Shown piece after piece: positions 26,216 to 35,495 of a stretch of DNA of 64,000 nt (positions are counted from its first letter, which is position 1; each line of letters opens with the position of its first letter). The notes beneath the pieces were generated by a model, which had not been told where the DNA came from, did no database searches, and saw only the letters and a list, made by a program, of their open reading frames with translations. The position numbers and the translations under genes were made by a program. The stretch spans positions 310,001 through 374,000 of the forward strand of contig CAJXYU010000002.1 of NCBI GenBank assembly GCA_913063155.1, written 5' to 3'. This DNA comes from an uncultured Desulfovibrio sp. GTDB lineage: Bacteria; Desulfobacterota; Desulfovibrionia; Desulfovibrionales; Desulfovibrionaceae.

Positions 26216-29200
26216 ATGTACAGATTCTTCATCGACCGCCCCATCTTCGCCACAGTCATCGCCATCATCACCTGCCTGGCGGGGGGGCTGTGCCTTATGG
26301 TTCTGCCCGTGGCCCAGTACCCGCAGATTTCTCCTCCCTCGGTTTCCGTGGAGGCCACCTATACCGGCGCGGACGCCAACGTCATCAACGAATCCGTGGC
26401 CTCGCTCATTGAAGAGCAGATCAACGGCGCGGAAGATATGAGCTACATGTCCTCGTTCAGCTCCAACGACGGGTCTTACGCTCTTGGCGTGACTTTCGAA
26501 TTGGGGCGCGATCTGGATCTGGCCACCGTCGATGTGCAGAACCGTTTGGGACAGGCCGAGCCGAAACTCCCCGAGGACGTCAAGCGCATGGGGGTGACGG
26601 TCAACAAGAAGACCCCGGACATCGTCATGGTCGTCAACCTTGTTTCCCCGGACAAAACCTATGACGATCTTTTTCTGACCAATTACGCCAACATCAATCT
26701 TTCCGACGCTCTTGCCCGCGTGCCCGGCGTGGGCAAGGTCATGGTCTTCGGCGCGGGCGAATATTCCATGCGCATCTGGATGGACCCGGCCCGCATGGCC
26801 CAGCTCGGTGTCACGGTCACGGACATCGCCAACGCCATCGGCGAGCAGAACACCCAGGCCCCGGCGGGGCAGGTGGGCATGGAACCCGCTCCCAAAGGCA
26901 CAATGTTTCAGTATACCATGCAGGTGCAGGGCCGACTGGAGAGTCCGGAACAGTTCGGTGAAATCATTGTCCTGGCCAAGCCGGACGGTTCCTTCATTCA
27001 CCTCAAGGACGTGGCGCGCGTCGAACTGGGCAGCGAGTCCTACGGCACTTTCAGCCGCCTGGAGGGGATGCCTGCATCTTCCATCCTCATCTATCAATTG
27101 CCCGGCTCCAACGCGTTGGATGTGGCCGAAAAAGTGCGCGAACGGCTCGGAGTCATGTCGGCAGCCTTTCCGGAGGGCGTCGAATACCGCATCCTGCACG
27201 ACACAACCGAGTATGTTTCCGCTTCCATCGACGAAGTGGTGATTACGCTCTACGAAGCCATAGTCCTGGTTTTTCTGGTGGTCTTCATTTTTCTGCAGAA
27301 CTGGAGGGCCACCGTCATTCCCATGGTGGCGGTCCCGGTCTCCCTGGTGGGTACGTTCATCGCCTTTCCCGTGCTGGGTTTTTCCATCAACACCCTGACA
27401 CTTTTCGGTCTGGTGTTGGCCATCGGCATTGTGGTGGACGACGCCATCGTGGTGGTGGAGTCCGTACAGCGATACATTGATGAAGAAGGCATGACCCCGC
27501 GCGACGCCACACTACAGGCCATGAGCGATGTGGCCGGGCCCGTGGTGGCCAACTCGGTGGTGCTTATCGCCGTGTTCGTTCCCGTGGCCTTCATGGGCGG
27601 CATTGCCGGGCAGCTTTACAAGCAGTTTGCCCTGACGCTTTCCGTGGCCGTGGCCATTTCCACTTTCAACGCCCTGACTCTTTCCCCGGCCCTTGCCGCG
27701 CTTCTGCTCCGGCCGGTCAAGGAAATGCGTGGCCCATTGGGGTGGTTTTTCGGTCGGTTCAACAAATATTTCGGCCGGCTCACCAGCGGCTACACCGCCA
27801 CGGTCCGGACCGGAATCAAGCGGTGGGCCCTGGCCCTGTTTATGCTCTGCGGCGTGTTCGTGCTTACGGGCGGTCTGCTGACCAGACTCCCAACCGGGTT
27901 TGTTCCCGATGAGGACCAGGGTTACTTCGTGGTGGCCGTACAGCTTCCTCCGGCAGCTTCCATGCAGCGTACCAATGCGGTCATGCGCCAAGCCGAGGAG
28001 TATCTCAACAAGGCGCCTGGCGTGAAGGGAGCCATCAGCCTGGGCGGGTATAACATTATCACCGGTGCGCAAAGTTCCTATGCGGGCACCTTGTTCGTCA
28101 TCCTGGACAACTGGGGCCAACGCCTCGGCCAGGGATTGACCTTGGCCAAAGTGCTGGGAGACGCGCAAAAATATTTCTACACTATTCAGGACGGGCTGGT
28201 CATGTGCTTTGCGCCGCCCGCGATTCCGGGCATGAGCTCCACCGGAGGCCTGCAGATCGAACTGCAGGACAGGGCGGGGCACGGCATGTCTGCCCTGTCC
28301 GATGCCGCCCAGGCCTATGTCGCGGCCATCAATGGACGTCCCGAGATCGCCCGTGCATTCACTTCCTTTTCCAACGACGTTCCCCGCGTGAAGGTCGATG
28401 TGGACCGAGCCAAGGCCAAGACGCTGGGGGTACCGCTGAGTGATGTTTTTCTGGCCCTTCAGGCTTTCCTTGGCGGATATTACGTCAACGACTTCAGTCA
28501 GTTCGGCAGAACATACCGGGTCATGCTCCAAGCCGAGGCGCGCTACCGGGCCACGCCCGAGGCCATCGACCAATTCTATGTGCGCAGTTCGGAAGGGCTC
28601 ATGGTGCCCCTCTCGACGTTGACCACGTCTCAGGACATTGCCGGGCCGGAGTTCATACAGCGTTTCAACGTCTATCCGACCATCGAGTTGTCCGTTGTTC
28701 CCGCGCCGGGGTTCAGCTCGGGACAGGCAATTGCCGCCATGGAAGAGGTGGCCGCGACCCTTCCCCAGGGTTTCGGCTACGAGTGGAGCGGCATGGCCAT
28801 GCAGGAAAAGGAGGCCGGCGGTCAGGCCGCGCCCATTTTCATTCTTGCACTGACCATGGTTTTTCTTTGTCTTTGTGCTTTGTACGAGTCCTGGGCCATA
28901 CCGTTTTCGGTGCTCGTCGGTCTGCCGTTGGGCGTGTTCGGGGCTTTTGCGGGGCAGTTCCTGCGTAGCTTCGATCTCAATGTCTATGCCCAGATAGGGC
29001 TGATCATGCTCATCGGTCTTGCCGCCAAGAACGCGGTACTTATCGTGGAGTATGCCAAGGAAGCCCATGAGGAGAAAGGGATGGCCGTTCTGGAGGCCGC
29101 CATGGAGGCCTCACGGCTACGCTTCAGACCCATCCTTATGACTTCCATCGCCTTCATCCTCGGGGTCGTCCCCCTGGTTGTAGCCAGTGGGGCGGGGGCG

Positions 29201-29350
29201 TCCGCGCGGCAGACCTTGGGGACTTCCGTGTTCTTCGGCATGATCGCGGCCACCTGCCTCGGTGTGCTGGTGGTGCCGTTCCTGTTTTGGGGCGTGGTCA
29301 GCGGTTTGCAGCGGATGAAGTCCCGGTTCGGTGGCCGGAGCGGGATGTGA
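26216..29350 (+). CDS. RND efflux pump, inner-membrane transporter (HAE1 type)
   Basis: A 1044-residue proton-driven drug/hydrophobe exporter of the AcrB type, full length, with 12 membrane helices and two large periplasmic loops. The start MYRFFIDRPIFATVIAIITC is typical HAE1. The proton-relay pair is in GIVVDDAIVVVESV (TM4), and the matching Lys is in LAAKNAVLIVEYAKEAHEE (TM10). The periplasmic loop has the PQISPPSVSVEATYTGADAN and GMSSTGGLQIELQ features of drug, not metal, pumps (no Met-rich site). Likely substrates are organic toxins or antimicrobials; none can be named from sequence. Confidence 0.96.
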   Translation: MYRFFIDRPIFATVIAIITCLAGGLCLMVLPVAQYPQISPPSVSVEATYTGADANVINESVASLIEEQINGAEDMSYMSSFSSNDGSYALGVTFELGRDLDLATVDVQNRLGQAEPKLPEDVKRMGVTVNKKTPDIVMVVNLVSPDKTYDDLFLTNYANINLSDALARVPGVGKVMVFGAGEYSMRIWMDPARMAQLGVTVTDIANAIGEQNTQAPAGQVGMEPAPKGTMFQYTMQVQGRLESPEQFGEIIVLAKPDGSFIHLKDVARVELGSESYGTFSRLEGMPASSILIYQLPGSNALDVAEKVRERLGVMSAAFPEGVEYRILHDTTEYVSASIDEVVITLYEAIVLVFLVVFIFLQNWRATVIPMVAVPVSLVGTFIAFPVLGFSINTLTLFGLVLAIGIVVDDAIVVVESVQRYIDEEGMTPRDATLQAMSDVAGPVVANSVVLIAVFVPVAFMGGIAGQLYKQFALTLSVAVAISTFNALTLSPALAALLLRPVKEMRGPLGWFFGRFNKYFGRLTSGYTATVRTGIKRWALALFMLCGVFVLTGGLLTRLPTGFVPDEDQGYFVVAVQLPPAASMQRTNAVMRQAEEYLNKAPGVKGAISLGGYNIITGAQSSYAGTLFVILDNWGQRLGQGLTLAKVLGDAQKYFYTIQDGLVMCFAPPAIPGMSSTGGLQIELQDRAGHGMSALSDAAQAYVAAINGRPEIARAFTSFSNDVPRVKVDVDRAKAKTLGVPLSDVFLALQAFLGGYYVNDFSQFGRTYRVMLQAEARYRATPEAIDQFYVRSSEGLMVPLSTLTTSQDIAGPEFIQRFNVYPTIELSVVPAPGFSSGQAIAAMEEVAATLPQGFGYEWSGMAMQEKEAGGQAAPIFILALTMVFLCLCALYESWAIPFSVLVGLPLGVFGAFAGQFLRSFDLNVYAQIGLIMLIGLAAKNAVLIVEYAKEAHEEKGMAVLEAAMEASRLRFRPILMTSIAFILGVVPLVVASGAGASARQTLGTSVFFGMIAATCLGVLVVPFLFWGVVSGLQRMKSRFGGRSGM

Positions 29351-29398
29351 GTCCAGGAACTCCTTGGTTTTGCTTGCGAGCTTTGATAGGTTCCCGCC

Positions 29399-29707
29399 AT
29401 GGGTGATCTGACGGAATTCAAACGCTACAAGATCGGCCAGGCCGCCAAGATGCTCGATCTCAAGCCGTATGTCTTGCGGTTCTGGGAAAGCGAGTTCAGG
29501 GAACTTGAGCCGATCCGTACCGAAACCGGACAGCGCCTGTACACCGAGGCTAATATCGAGCTCGTGCGCGAGATCAAAAGGTTGCTCTACGATGAAGGGT
29601 TGACCATTGAAGGAGCGCGAAAACGGCTTGAAGATCGTGAAAAGCATGATATCCTGCGAGAAGTTCATTCCGAGCTTCTGGAGATTCGAAAGCTCCTGGA
29701 TTTTTAA
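29399..29707 (+). CDS. Short MerR-family regulator
   Basis: A 102-residue DNA-binding protein. The MerR winged-helix N-terminus reads YKIGQAAKMLDLKPYVLRFW, then ESEFRELEPIRTETGQRLYT and a recognition-like second part NIELVREIKRLLYDEGLTIE. A short C-terminal helix (EVHSELLEIRKLLDF) is probably the dimerisation coil. There is no effector domain and no Cys metal site, so ligand sensing is unclear. It lies 48 bases after the RND pump and 25 before the AsmA-like gene; control of either is possible but unproven. This short class is often found near the thrS-pheT block in related organisms. Confidence 0.88.
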   Translation: MGDLTEFKRYKIGQAAKMLDLKPYVLRFWESEFRELEPIRTETGQRLYTEANIELVREIKRLLYDEGLTIEGARKRLEDREKHDILREVHSELLEIRKLLDF

Positions 29708-29732
29708 CTCCTGAACAACGGAGGCAGAGCAT

Positions 29733-31859
29733 ATGGGCTCCATTGCGAAGTGGGTGATGATCATCAGCGGGATTGTCGTGACCCTGGTTGTTGTCGTGGT
29801 GGTTGTGGCGCTGGTGGTCCTCAAGCCGGAAAACTACGAAGGCGTCGTGCGCGATCAGGTTCGCCAGATGACCGGTCGGGATTTTCATGGGGCGGCTGGT
29901 ACTGAAATACATTTTTTCCCATTGGGGCTTGAGGGGAACGACTTCGTCTTCGGCAATGCCGAAGGCTTCGGGCCAGAGCCTATGGTCAGCATCGACTCCA
30001 TTGAGTTCCGCATCCGGTTCATGCCGCTCCTGAGCGGCCAGATCGTGGTCAGCCAGGTTCATATGGACGGGGTCGATGTCCTCTTGCAGCGCAATAAGCA
30101 AGGAGTGTCCAACTGGGACGATCTGGCAGGGAACGGGAATAAGAACAAGCAGCCGGAACCGGCTGGACAGGCTCCGTCCTCTCCCTCAGAAAAGCCGGTA
30201 TCCTTTGCGGTGGAGGATCTGATCATCGACGGCCTTCATGTCGTTTATGACGATCAGTTCACCGGAGCTCGCCACGAAGTGATCCAGGGAGATATCGACT
30301 TCACGGATTTCGAGTTGGGCAAGCCGTTCGATTTCAACATCAAGGCCAAGCTTACAAGCAACAAACCCGTGCTGGTGAGTACCTTGAACATGTCCGGCAA
30401 GGCCAAACTTGAACTCGCTCTCAAACAGTATTCCGTGACCGGCCTCAAGGCCCATGTGGACGCGGCGGGCGAGCCCGTACCGGGCGAGTCTCTGGGGACC
30501 GATATTGTGGCCGATGACATTGTTCTGGACCTTAAGGCCGAGTCCCTCAAGGCGGATGGGCTGGATGTGAAGGCCCATGACGTAAGTCTGTCTGGCGACT
30601 TGGCGGTCGCTAAGCTTCTGAGCAAGCCCGAAGTCAGGGCGAAACTGGCGGCAGAGCCGTTCAATCTGCGGGATCTTTTGACAAAGTTGAAGGTCGAGTT
30701 GCCGGAGATGGCGGACGAAGACGCCCTGAGTCGGGTGGGAGGCTCTTTCGCAGCGGCGTATACCGGGGATATGCTCAAGTTGTCTGACGTGGCGCTCAAT
30801 GTCGACGGTTCCTCCTTTGACGGCAATGCCGTCATCAGCAATTTCGACAAACCGGGGTACGAGGCGAAATTCAAGATTGATGCCTTGAATGTGGATCATT
30901 ACCTCCCTTCGGATAAAGAGGGTGGCAACGCCACCGAAATGACAACGGGGGATCAAAAAGGACCGGTTGAGGAAAGCAAGGACATCATTCCGGTGGAGCT
31001 GGTACGCTCGCTGGATATTGACGCGGAACTTGCCGTCGGGAAGCTCACGGTCAAAAAACTCAACCTTTCCGATGTGCGGGTGAAACTGGTGGCCGAGAAC
31101 GGTCGGGTGGCCGTGGATCCCCTTTACTTCAACGGATATGACGGTTCAGTGGATTCAGTGCTCATGCTGGACGCCAGTACGGACAATCCGCGAACCGATC
31201 TGGTGACCGAAGCCGAATCCCTCCAGCTCGGCCCATTACTCAAGGACCTGACCGGGAAGGACTCCTTCAAGGGCAAAGCCAATCTCTATGCCGCGCTTGG
31301 GGCTTACGGCGTCGATCCGGGGTCCATGAAGAAGAGTTTGAGCGGTAAGCTGAATTTCGGCCTGCATGACGGCATATTCCCTGGTGTGGACGTGGCCGAG
31401 ATGGCCAAGGAAACCAAAGGGGCCAAAAAGGATTCTCCCAAGATTGAAGCTGAAGCCGGAGACAAGACCCGCTTTGGTTCCATCACCGGTTCGGCCAAGG
31501 TGAAAGATGGTGTCGTCTCCACAGGCGACCTGGAGGTTCGGGCCCCGAACATCAGGGCCATCGGCGAGGGGGATGTCGATTTGGTCAAAGAACGCCTCAG
31601 TTTCCTGGTCAAGGCCAAATTGGTGCCTTCTGGCAAGGGACAGGGGGGCAGTTCTTATGACGACACCATCGGTGTACCCGTGCCCATTCGTATCAGCGGT
31701 TCCATTGCCAAACCTTCCTATTTTGTGAATCCGGCGGAATACATCCTTATGCTCGGCACTGGCGTGGTGGATACCGTGGGCGGTGTGGTCAAGGGCGTTG
31801 GGGGTGTTTTCAAGGGGCTGATTCCCGGCCAGAAAAAGGAAAAGCCTGCTGAACAGTGA
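29733..31859 (+). CDS. AsmA-family envelope protein
   Basis: A 708-residue protein with one N-terminal membrane helix (WVMIISGIVVTLVVVVVVVA) and a long periplasmic beta-rich domain. AsmA hallmarks are the N-terminal FGNAEGFGPEPMVSIDSIEF with VHMDGVDVLLQRN, and the C-terminal block SGKLNFGLHDGIFPGVDVAE, GDVDLVKERLSFLVKAKLV, then PVPIRISGSIAKPSYFVNP. AsmA-like proteins are linked to lipid transport or outer-membrane assembly. ATG 29733 follows ACGGAGG. It ends before a terminator, so it is probably co-transcribed with the MerR-type gene. Confidence 0.9.
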   Translation: MGSIAKWVMIISGIVVTLVVVVVVVALVVLKPENYEGVVRDQVRQMTGRDFHGAAGTEIHFFPLGLEGNDFVFGNAEGFGPEPMVSIDSIEFRIRFMPLLSGQIVVSQVHMDGVDVLLQRNKQGVSNWDDLAGNGNKNKQPEPAGQAPSSPSEKPVSFAVEDLIIDGLHVVYDDQFTGARHEVIQGDIDFTDFELGKPFDFNIKAKLTSNKPVLVSTLNMSGKAKLELALKQYSVTGLKAHVDAAGEPVPGESLGTDIVADDIVLDLKAESLKADGLDVKAHDVSLSGDLAVAKLLSKPEVRAKLAAEPFNLRDLLTKLKVELPEMADEDALSRVGGSFAAAYTGDMLKLSDVALNVDGSSFDGNAVISNFDKPGYEAKFKIDALNVDHYLPSDKEGGNATEMTTGDQKGPVEESKDIIPVELVRSLDIDAELAVGKLTVKKLNLSDVRVKLVAENGRVAVDPLYFNGYDGSVDSVLMLDASTDNPRTDLVTEAESLQLGPLLKDLTGKDSFKGKANLYAALGAYGVDPGSMKKSLSGKLNFGLHDGIFPGVDVAEMAKETKGAKKDSPKIEAEAGDKTRFGSITGSAKVKDGVVSTGDLEVRAPNIRAIGEGDVDLVKERLSFLVKAKLVPSGKGQGGSSYDDTIGVPVPIRISGSIAKPSYFVNPAEYILMLGTGVVDTVGGVVKGVGGVFKGLIPGQKKEKPAEQ

Positions 31860-31887
31860 GCTGCAATTGTCACAGAGTTGAAACATT

Positions 31888-31913
31888 GGCCCCTTTCAAG
31901 GGGCCTTTTTTTT
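31888..31913 (+). terminator. Terminator after the AsmA-like gene
   Basis: GGCCCC (31888-31893) and GGGGCC (31900-31905) with TTTCAA between, followed by eight Ts. It lies between the AsmA-like and arsC-type genes. Confidence 0.9.
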
Positions 31914-31942
31914 GCTATGTATCAGACCTAAGGAGTCTACAA

Positions 31943-32362
31943 ATGAAGATATTGTATTTGTGCACAGGAAATTCCTGTCGGAGTCAGATGGCCGAAGGGT
32001 GGACCAGAAAGCTCAGGCCTGAGTACGAGGTCTTTTCTGCGGGTGTGGCAAAGCACGGCATGAATGAATACGCCCTGAAGGTTATGGCCGAGGCCGGGGT
32101 GGACATCTCCGATCAGTATTCCAAAACTACGGACGAGCTGCCGAACATGTCGTTCGATTATGTGGTCACCCTGTGTGGCCATGCGGCCGAGAACTGCCCG
32201 TTTTTTCCGGGGGCGGCAAAACGTCTTCATCGTGGCTTCGACGACCCGCCGTTGCTGGCCAAGAAAGCCTCGGGCGAAGAGGAAGTCCTTGAGGCGTACC
32301 GCTCGGTGCGGGATCAGATCAAGGCGTTTGTGGAGAAATTGCCTGAAAGTCTGGAGGATTAG
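31943..32362 (+). CDS. arsC: Thioredoxin-coupled-type arsenate reductase / LMW phosphatase fold
   Basis: A 139-residue protein of the low-molecular-weight phosphatase fold. The P-loop is C7-TGNSC-R13-S (CX5RS). Two further Cys, C78 and C85 (TLCGHAAENCPFFPG), are spaced seven apart, matching the Cys82/Cys89 redox relay of Staphylococcus pI258-type ArsC. All three catalytic Cys of an arsenate reductase are therefore present, which argues against a plain tyrosine phosphatase. No arsR, arsB or acr3 is adjacent. ATG 31943 follows AAGGAG; an earlier in-frame start overlaps the asmA stop and terminator. Its stop overlaps the stop of convergent fliI by two bases. Confidence 0.88.
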   Translation: MKILYLCTGNSCRSQMAEGWTRKLRPEYEVFSAGVAKHGMNEYALKVMAEAGVDISDQYSKTTDELPNMSFDYVVTLCGHAAENCPFFPGAAKRLHRGFDDPPLLAKKASGEEEVLEAYRSVRDQIKAFVEKLPESLED

Positions 32363-33687
32363 GCCTGCTGCTGGGCGCTGCCCACCAGTTCGCTGAGTTT
32401 TTCGAAGGAATCACGCAGGCTGCTCTGCTCGGTGACGAGTTGCTGCAGGTATTTGTTGATGGGAGTCACCATGGAAATGGCTTTGTCCACCTCCGGGTTG
32501 GCGCCCTTCTGATATGCTCCGATGTTGACCATGTCCTCCACTCGTTTGAAGGTGGCCATGTGCCGGAGCATGACCCGGCTGTCTTTCTGGGCCTGCTCGG
32601 AGGTGATGTCGCTGCGAAGACGGCTGACGCTTTTGAGCACGTCGATGGACGGGTAGTGGCCCATGTCCGCCAGTTCGCGGGTGAGCACGATGTGGCCGTC
32701 CAGGATGGAGCGTACGGCGTCGGCTATGGGCTCGTTGAAGTCGTCACCATCCACGAGCACCGTGTATATGCCGGTGATGGAGCCATCCTTGCTTTTGCCC
32801 GCCCGTTCCAGCAGTTGGGGCAGCTGGGCGAAGACGCTCGGGGTGTAGCCCCCGCGAGTGGGCGGTTCGCCCGCGGCGAGCCCAACCTCGCGGCCGGCCA
32901 TGGCGAAACGGGTCACCGAGTCCATCATCAGCAGAACGTCCTTGCCCTTGTCCCGGAAATATTCGGCGATGGCCGTGGCCGTGTAGGCGGCTCGCATGCG
33001 GATCAGCGGGCTTTTGTCCGAAGTTTCCACTACGAGCACCGAACGGGCCAGACCTTCTTCCCCCAAAGAACTTTCTATGAATTCGACAACCTCTCGACCG
33101 CGTTCTCCGACCAGGGCAATGACGTTGATGTCCGCCTTGGTGGAACGGGCCATCATGCCCATGAGCGTTGATTTTCCGACGCCGGAGCCGGCCATGATGC
33201 CTACACGTTGTCCTTTGCCCAGGGTCAGTATGCCGTTGATGGCCCGAACGCCCACATCCAGCGGGTCCGTGATGCGCGGACGGGAAAGCGGATTGGGCGG
33301 TTCCCGGTGCAGAGGGACGTATTTTTCGTGCGGGATGGCTCCCTTTGCATCCAGTGGCCGGCCAAAGGCGTCCACGGCGCGGCCGAGCATGGCGGGGCCC
33401 ACCGGAATTCGGGGTGGGGTGCTGGTGTTGCGGATCAGACTGCCCGGGCCGATGCCGCGCATGTCCGAGTAGGGCATGAACAGGCAGGCTCCGTCCTTGA
33501 AACCGACAACTTCGGCGGGAATGGGGGCGGCCCCTTCGTCGGGCAAAAGATGACAGACAGAGCCGAGCGGGGCCTTGATGCCGTGGCCTTCGGCGATGAG
33601 CCCCACGACCTTGGTGACCTTGCCGTAGGTGCGGCAGGGGTCCAGGTCGCTCAACATGTTGACACAGTCTTGGCAATCCAGGGCCAT
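32359..33687 (-). CDS. fliI: Flagellum-specific ATPase
   Basis: A 442-residue F1-beta-like ATPase of the flagellar type III export gate. Walker A is GIMAGSGVGKSTLMGMMARS, Walker B is in DVLLMMDSVTRFAMAGREVG, and the export-ATPase signature PPTRGGYTPSVFAQLPQLLE is clear. It energises unfolding and export of flagellar subunits with FliH and FliJ. It begins one base after the fliH stop. It is the last gene of the flgB operon; fliJ would be expected next, but the convergent arsC-type gene is there instead. Confidence 0.97.
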   Translation of the reverse strand: MALDCQDCVNMLSDLDPCRTYGKVTKVVGLIAEGHGIKAPLGSVCHLLPDEGAAPIPAEVVGFKDGACLFMPYSDMRGIGPGSLIRNTSTPPRIPVGPAMLGRAVDAFGRPLDAKGAIPHEKYVPLHREPPNPLSRPRITDPLDVGVRAINGILTLGKGQRVGIMAGSGVGKSTLMGMMARSTKADINVIALVGERGREVVEFIESSLGEEGLARSVLVVETSDKSPLIRMRAAYTATAIAEYFRDKGKDVLLMMDSVTRFAMAGREVGLAAGEPPTRGGYTPSVFAQLPQLLERAGKSKDGSITGIYTVLVDGDDFNEPIADAVRSILDGHIVLTRELADMGHYPSIDVLKSVSRLRSDITSEQAQKDSRVMLRHMATFKRVEDMVNIGAYQKGANPEVDKAISMVTPINKYLQQLVTEQSSLRDSFEKLSELVGSAQQQA

Positions 33688-33688
33688 A

Positions 33689-34507
33689 TTATTCGCCGCC
33701 GTTTTCCTGGTCCGGAGAATACCCGGCTTCTTCGAGGGAAAGCACCGTCAACTCGTTGAGAATGGCTTCCACTCCGGCCCAACGGGCTTCCACGGTGTTG
33801 TCCACCTTGCCTTCATCGGTTTCCACGATCGCTCCTCCCTGCTGCAGGGATGCGTCGGTTTTGAGCTTCCAGTGCTTCACCGCCGGGTTGCGCTCCTGAA
33901 TGGCGGGCAGAATTGCGGAAATGAGTTCCTCATCCTGGGGCGATATGCGCAGGGTGACAGTGCGTTGGGATTCTAAGCGCTCCACGGCCTGGTCCAGCAG
34001 GTTGGCGAGAATTTCCTGTCGTTTTTCCGCCATCTCCACATGCAGGGTCTTTTCCACGGCCATGCGGATGAGGCTGACGATATCCCGTCGCCTGGATTCC
34101 CAGACATCTGCTCCTTGGGCGGAAACACCGGCCACCAGGTTCTCCATGGTGAGGGACAGCTGGCTTACGTGTTGGTCCAATTCGGCCTGGGCCTGGGCGA
34201 TACCCTCGTCATAGCCTTGCTGCCGCGCCTGCTCTTTGGCGTTTTCCGCCTCCTGCATGGCTTTGGCCAGAATGTCCTTGGCCATGGCCTGGGCCTTGGC
34301 CCGGACGCGGTCCATGTATTCGTCGTCGACACTGTCGTCCCAGACGAGTTTGCGTTTGCCCTCAATGTCCTGGACGCTCATTTCGTCCGGTCCGGGAGAT
34401 TCCATGCTGACGATGACGCGGCCGGTGATCTTGCCCTCGAGGCTACCGTTGTCGGGAGAATCGTTGTTCTGCCCGGGCGTAGGGTTTTCCCCGTTAGATA
34501 AAGACAT
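33689..34507 (-). CDS. fliH: Flagellar export ATPase regulator FliH
   Basis: A 272-residue protein. The low-complexity N-terminus (NGENPTPGQNNDSPDNGS) is followed by a long charged coiled coil, with the FliH-type repeat stretch AKEQARQQGYDEGIAQAQAE (about 90-110), and a V-ATPase E-subunit-like C-terminus (VTLRISPQDEELISAILPAI). It binds FliI and delivers substrates to the export gate. ATG 34507 is preferred over GTG 34516 because AGGTGG lies at good spacing before it. The start overlaps the fliG end by 14 bases. Confidence 0.92.
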   Translation of the reverse strand: MSLSNGENPTPGQNNDSPDNGSLEGKITGRVIVSMESPGPDEMSVQDIEGKRKLVWDDSVDDEYMDRVRAKAQAMAKDILAKAMQEAENAKEQARQQGYDEGIAQAQAELDQHVSQLSLTMENLVAGVSAQGADVWESRRRDIVSLIRMAVEKTLHVEMAEKRQEILANLLDQAVERLESQRTVTLRISPQDEELISAILPAIQERNPAVKHWKLKTDASLQQGGAIVETDEGKVDNTVEARWAGVEAILNELTVLSLEEAGYSPDQENGGE

Positions 34508-35492
34508 CTCCGCCACCTCTGCTTACGACAATCTTGCCTTCGTCCTCCAGTCGGCGCACGGTCTTGACGATGTTCTGCTGGGCGGCCTCCACTTCGGAGA
34601 GCTTTTTGGGCGGCATGATCTCCAGGTCTTCCCGGATCATGGTGCTTGCACGTTCTGACAGGTTCTTGAAGAATTTTTCCTTGAGTTCGTCGGAAGCGCC
34701 TTTGAGGGCCACGGTGAGGTCTTCGTTGGAAACCTCCTTGAGCAGTTCGCGGATGCCCACGTCGTCCAGCTGCTTGATGTCTTCGAAGACGAACATGAGG
34801 TTTCTGATGTCTTCGGCCATCTGCGTGGATTCTTCCTCGATTTCGGAAAGAACTTCTTCCTCGGTATTGCGGTCCACCGCGTTGAGGATTTCCGCAACGG
34901 AGGCGACGCCGCCGACCTTCTTGCCTTCCTTGCCGCCCATGGCGATGAGCTGGCTTTGCAGGACCTTGTCGACTTCCATAAGCATGTCCTCGGCCACAGC
35001 TTCGAGCTTGGCCAGTCGCATGAGCACTTCCGCGCGCACGCCGGCGGGCAGGTTCTGGATGAGTTCGGCTGCCTGGTCCGAATGAAGGTGTCCCAAAATG
35101 AGAGCCAGTGTCTGCGGATGCTCGTTCCTGAGAATCTGGGCCAGAATGCGGGGACTGACGTTCTCCAGTTCCTGGAAGGGCGTGGGGCCGGTGTCGAGAT
35201 CCAGGCTGTCCATGATGTATTTGGCCGTCTCCGCATCCAACGATTTGGTCAGGAGGCGTTTGACCTGCTCCGGGCCGCCCACGAGCAGTTCGGCGCCGTA
35301 GGCCAGAGCTTCATTGTATTCCTTGAGCACTTCGAGCACCTGCTCCTTGGGCACGGAATCGGTTTCGAGCATCGCCTTGGAAACTGCGGCGATCTCTGCC
35401 CGCTCCATGCGCTTGAATACGTCCGCCGTGAATTTCTCGCCCAGGGCGAGGAGCACGATGGCGGTCTTTTGCGGTCCTGTGAAGTCGCTCAC
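34494..35492 (-). CDS. fliG: Flagellar motor switch protein FliG
   Basis: A 332-residue rotor protein. The N-terminal FliF-binding domain (GPQKTAIVLLALGEKFTADV), the armadillo-like middle with the EHPQTLALILGHLHSDQAAE signature (EHPQ motif), and the C-terminal torque helix region RDLEIMPPKKLSEVEAAQ type (EDLEIMPPKKLSEVEAAQQN) are all present. It links the MS ring to FliM and the stators. The start codon is GTG, three bases after the fliF stop. Confidence 0.97.
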   Translation of the reverse strand: MSDFTGPQKTAIVLLALGEKFTADVFKRMERAEIAAVSKAMLETDSVPKEQVLEVLKEYNEALAYGAELLVGGPEQVKRLLTKSLDAETAKYIMDSLDLDTGPTPFQELENVSPRILAQILRNEHPQTLALILGHLHSDQAAELIQNLPAGVRAEVLMRLAKLEAVAEDMLMEVDKVLQSQLIAMGGKEGKKVGGVASVAEILNAVDRNTEEEVLSEIEEESTQMAEDIRNLMFVFEDIKQLDDVGIRELLKEVSNEDLTVALKGASDELKEKFFKNLSERASTMIREDLEIMPPKKLSEVEAAQQNIVKTVRRLEDEGKIVVSRGGGDVFI

Positions 35493-35495
35493 GCT

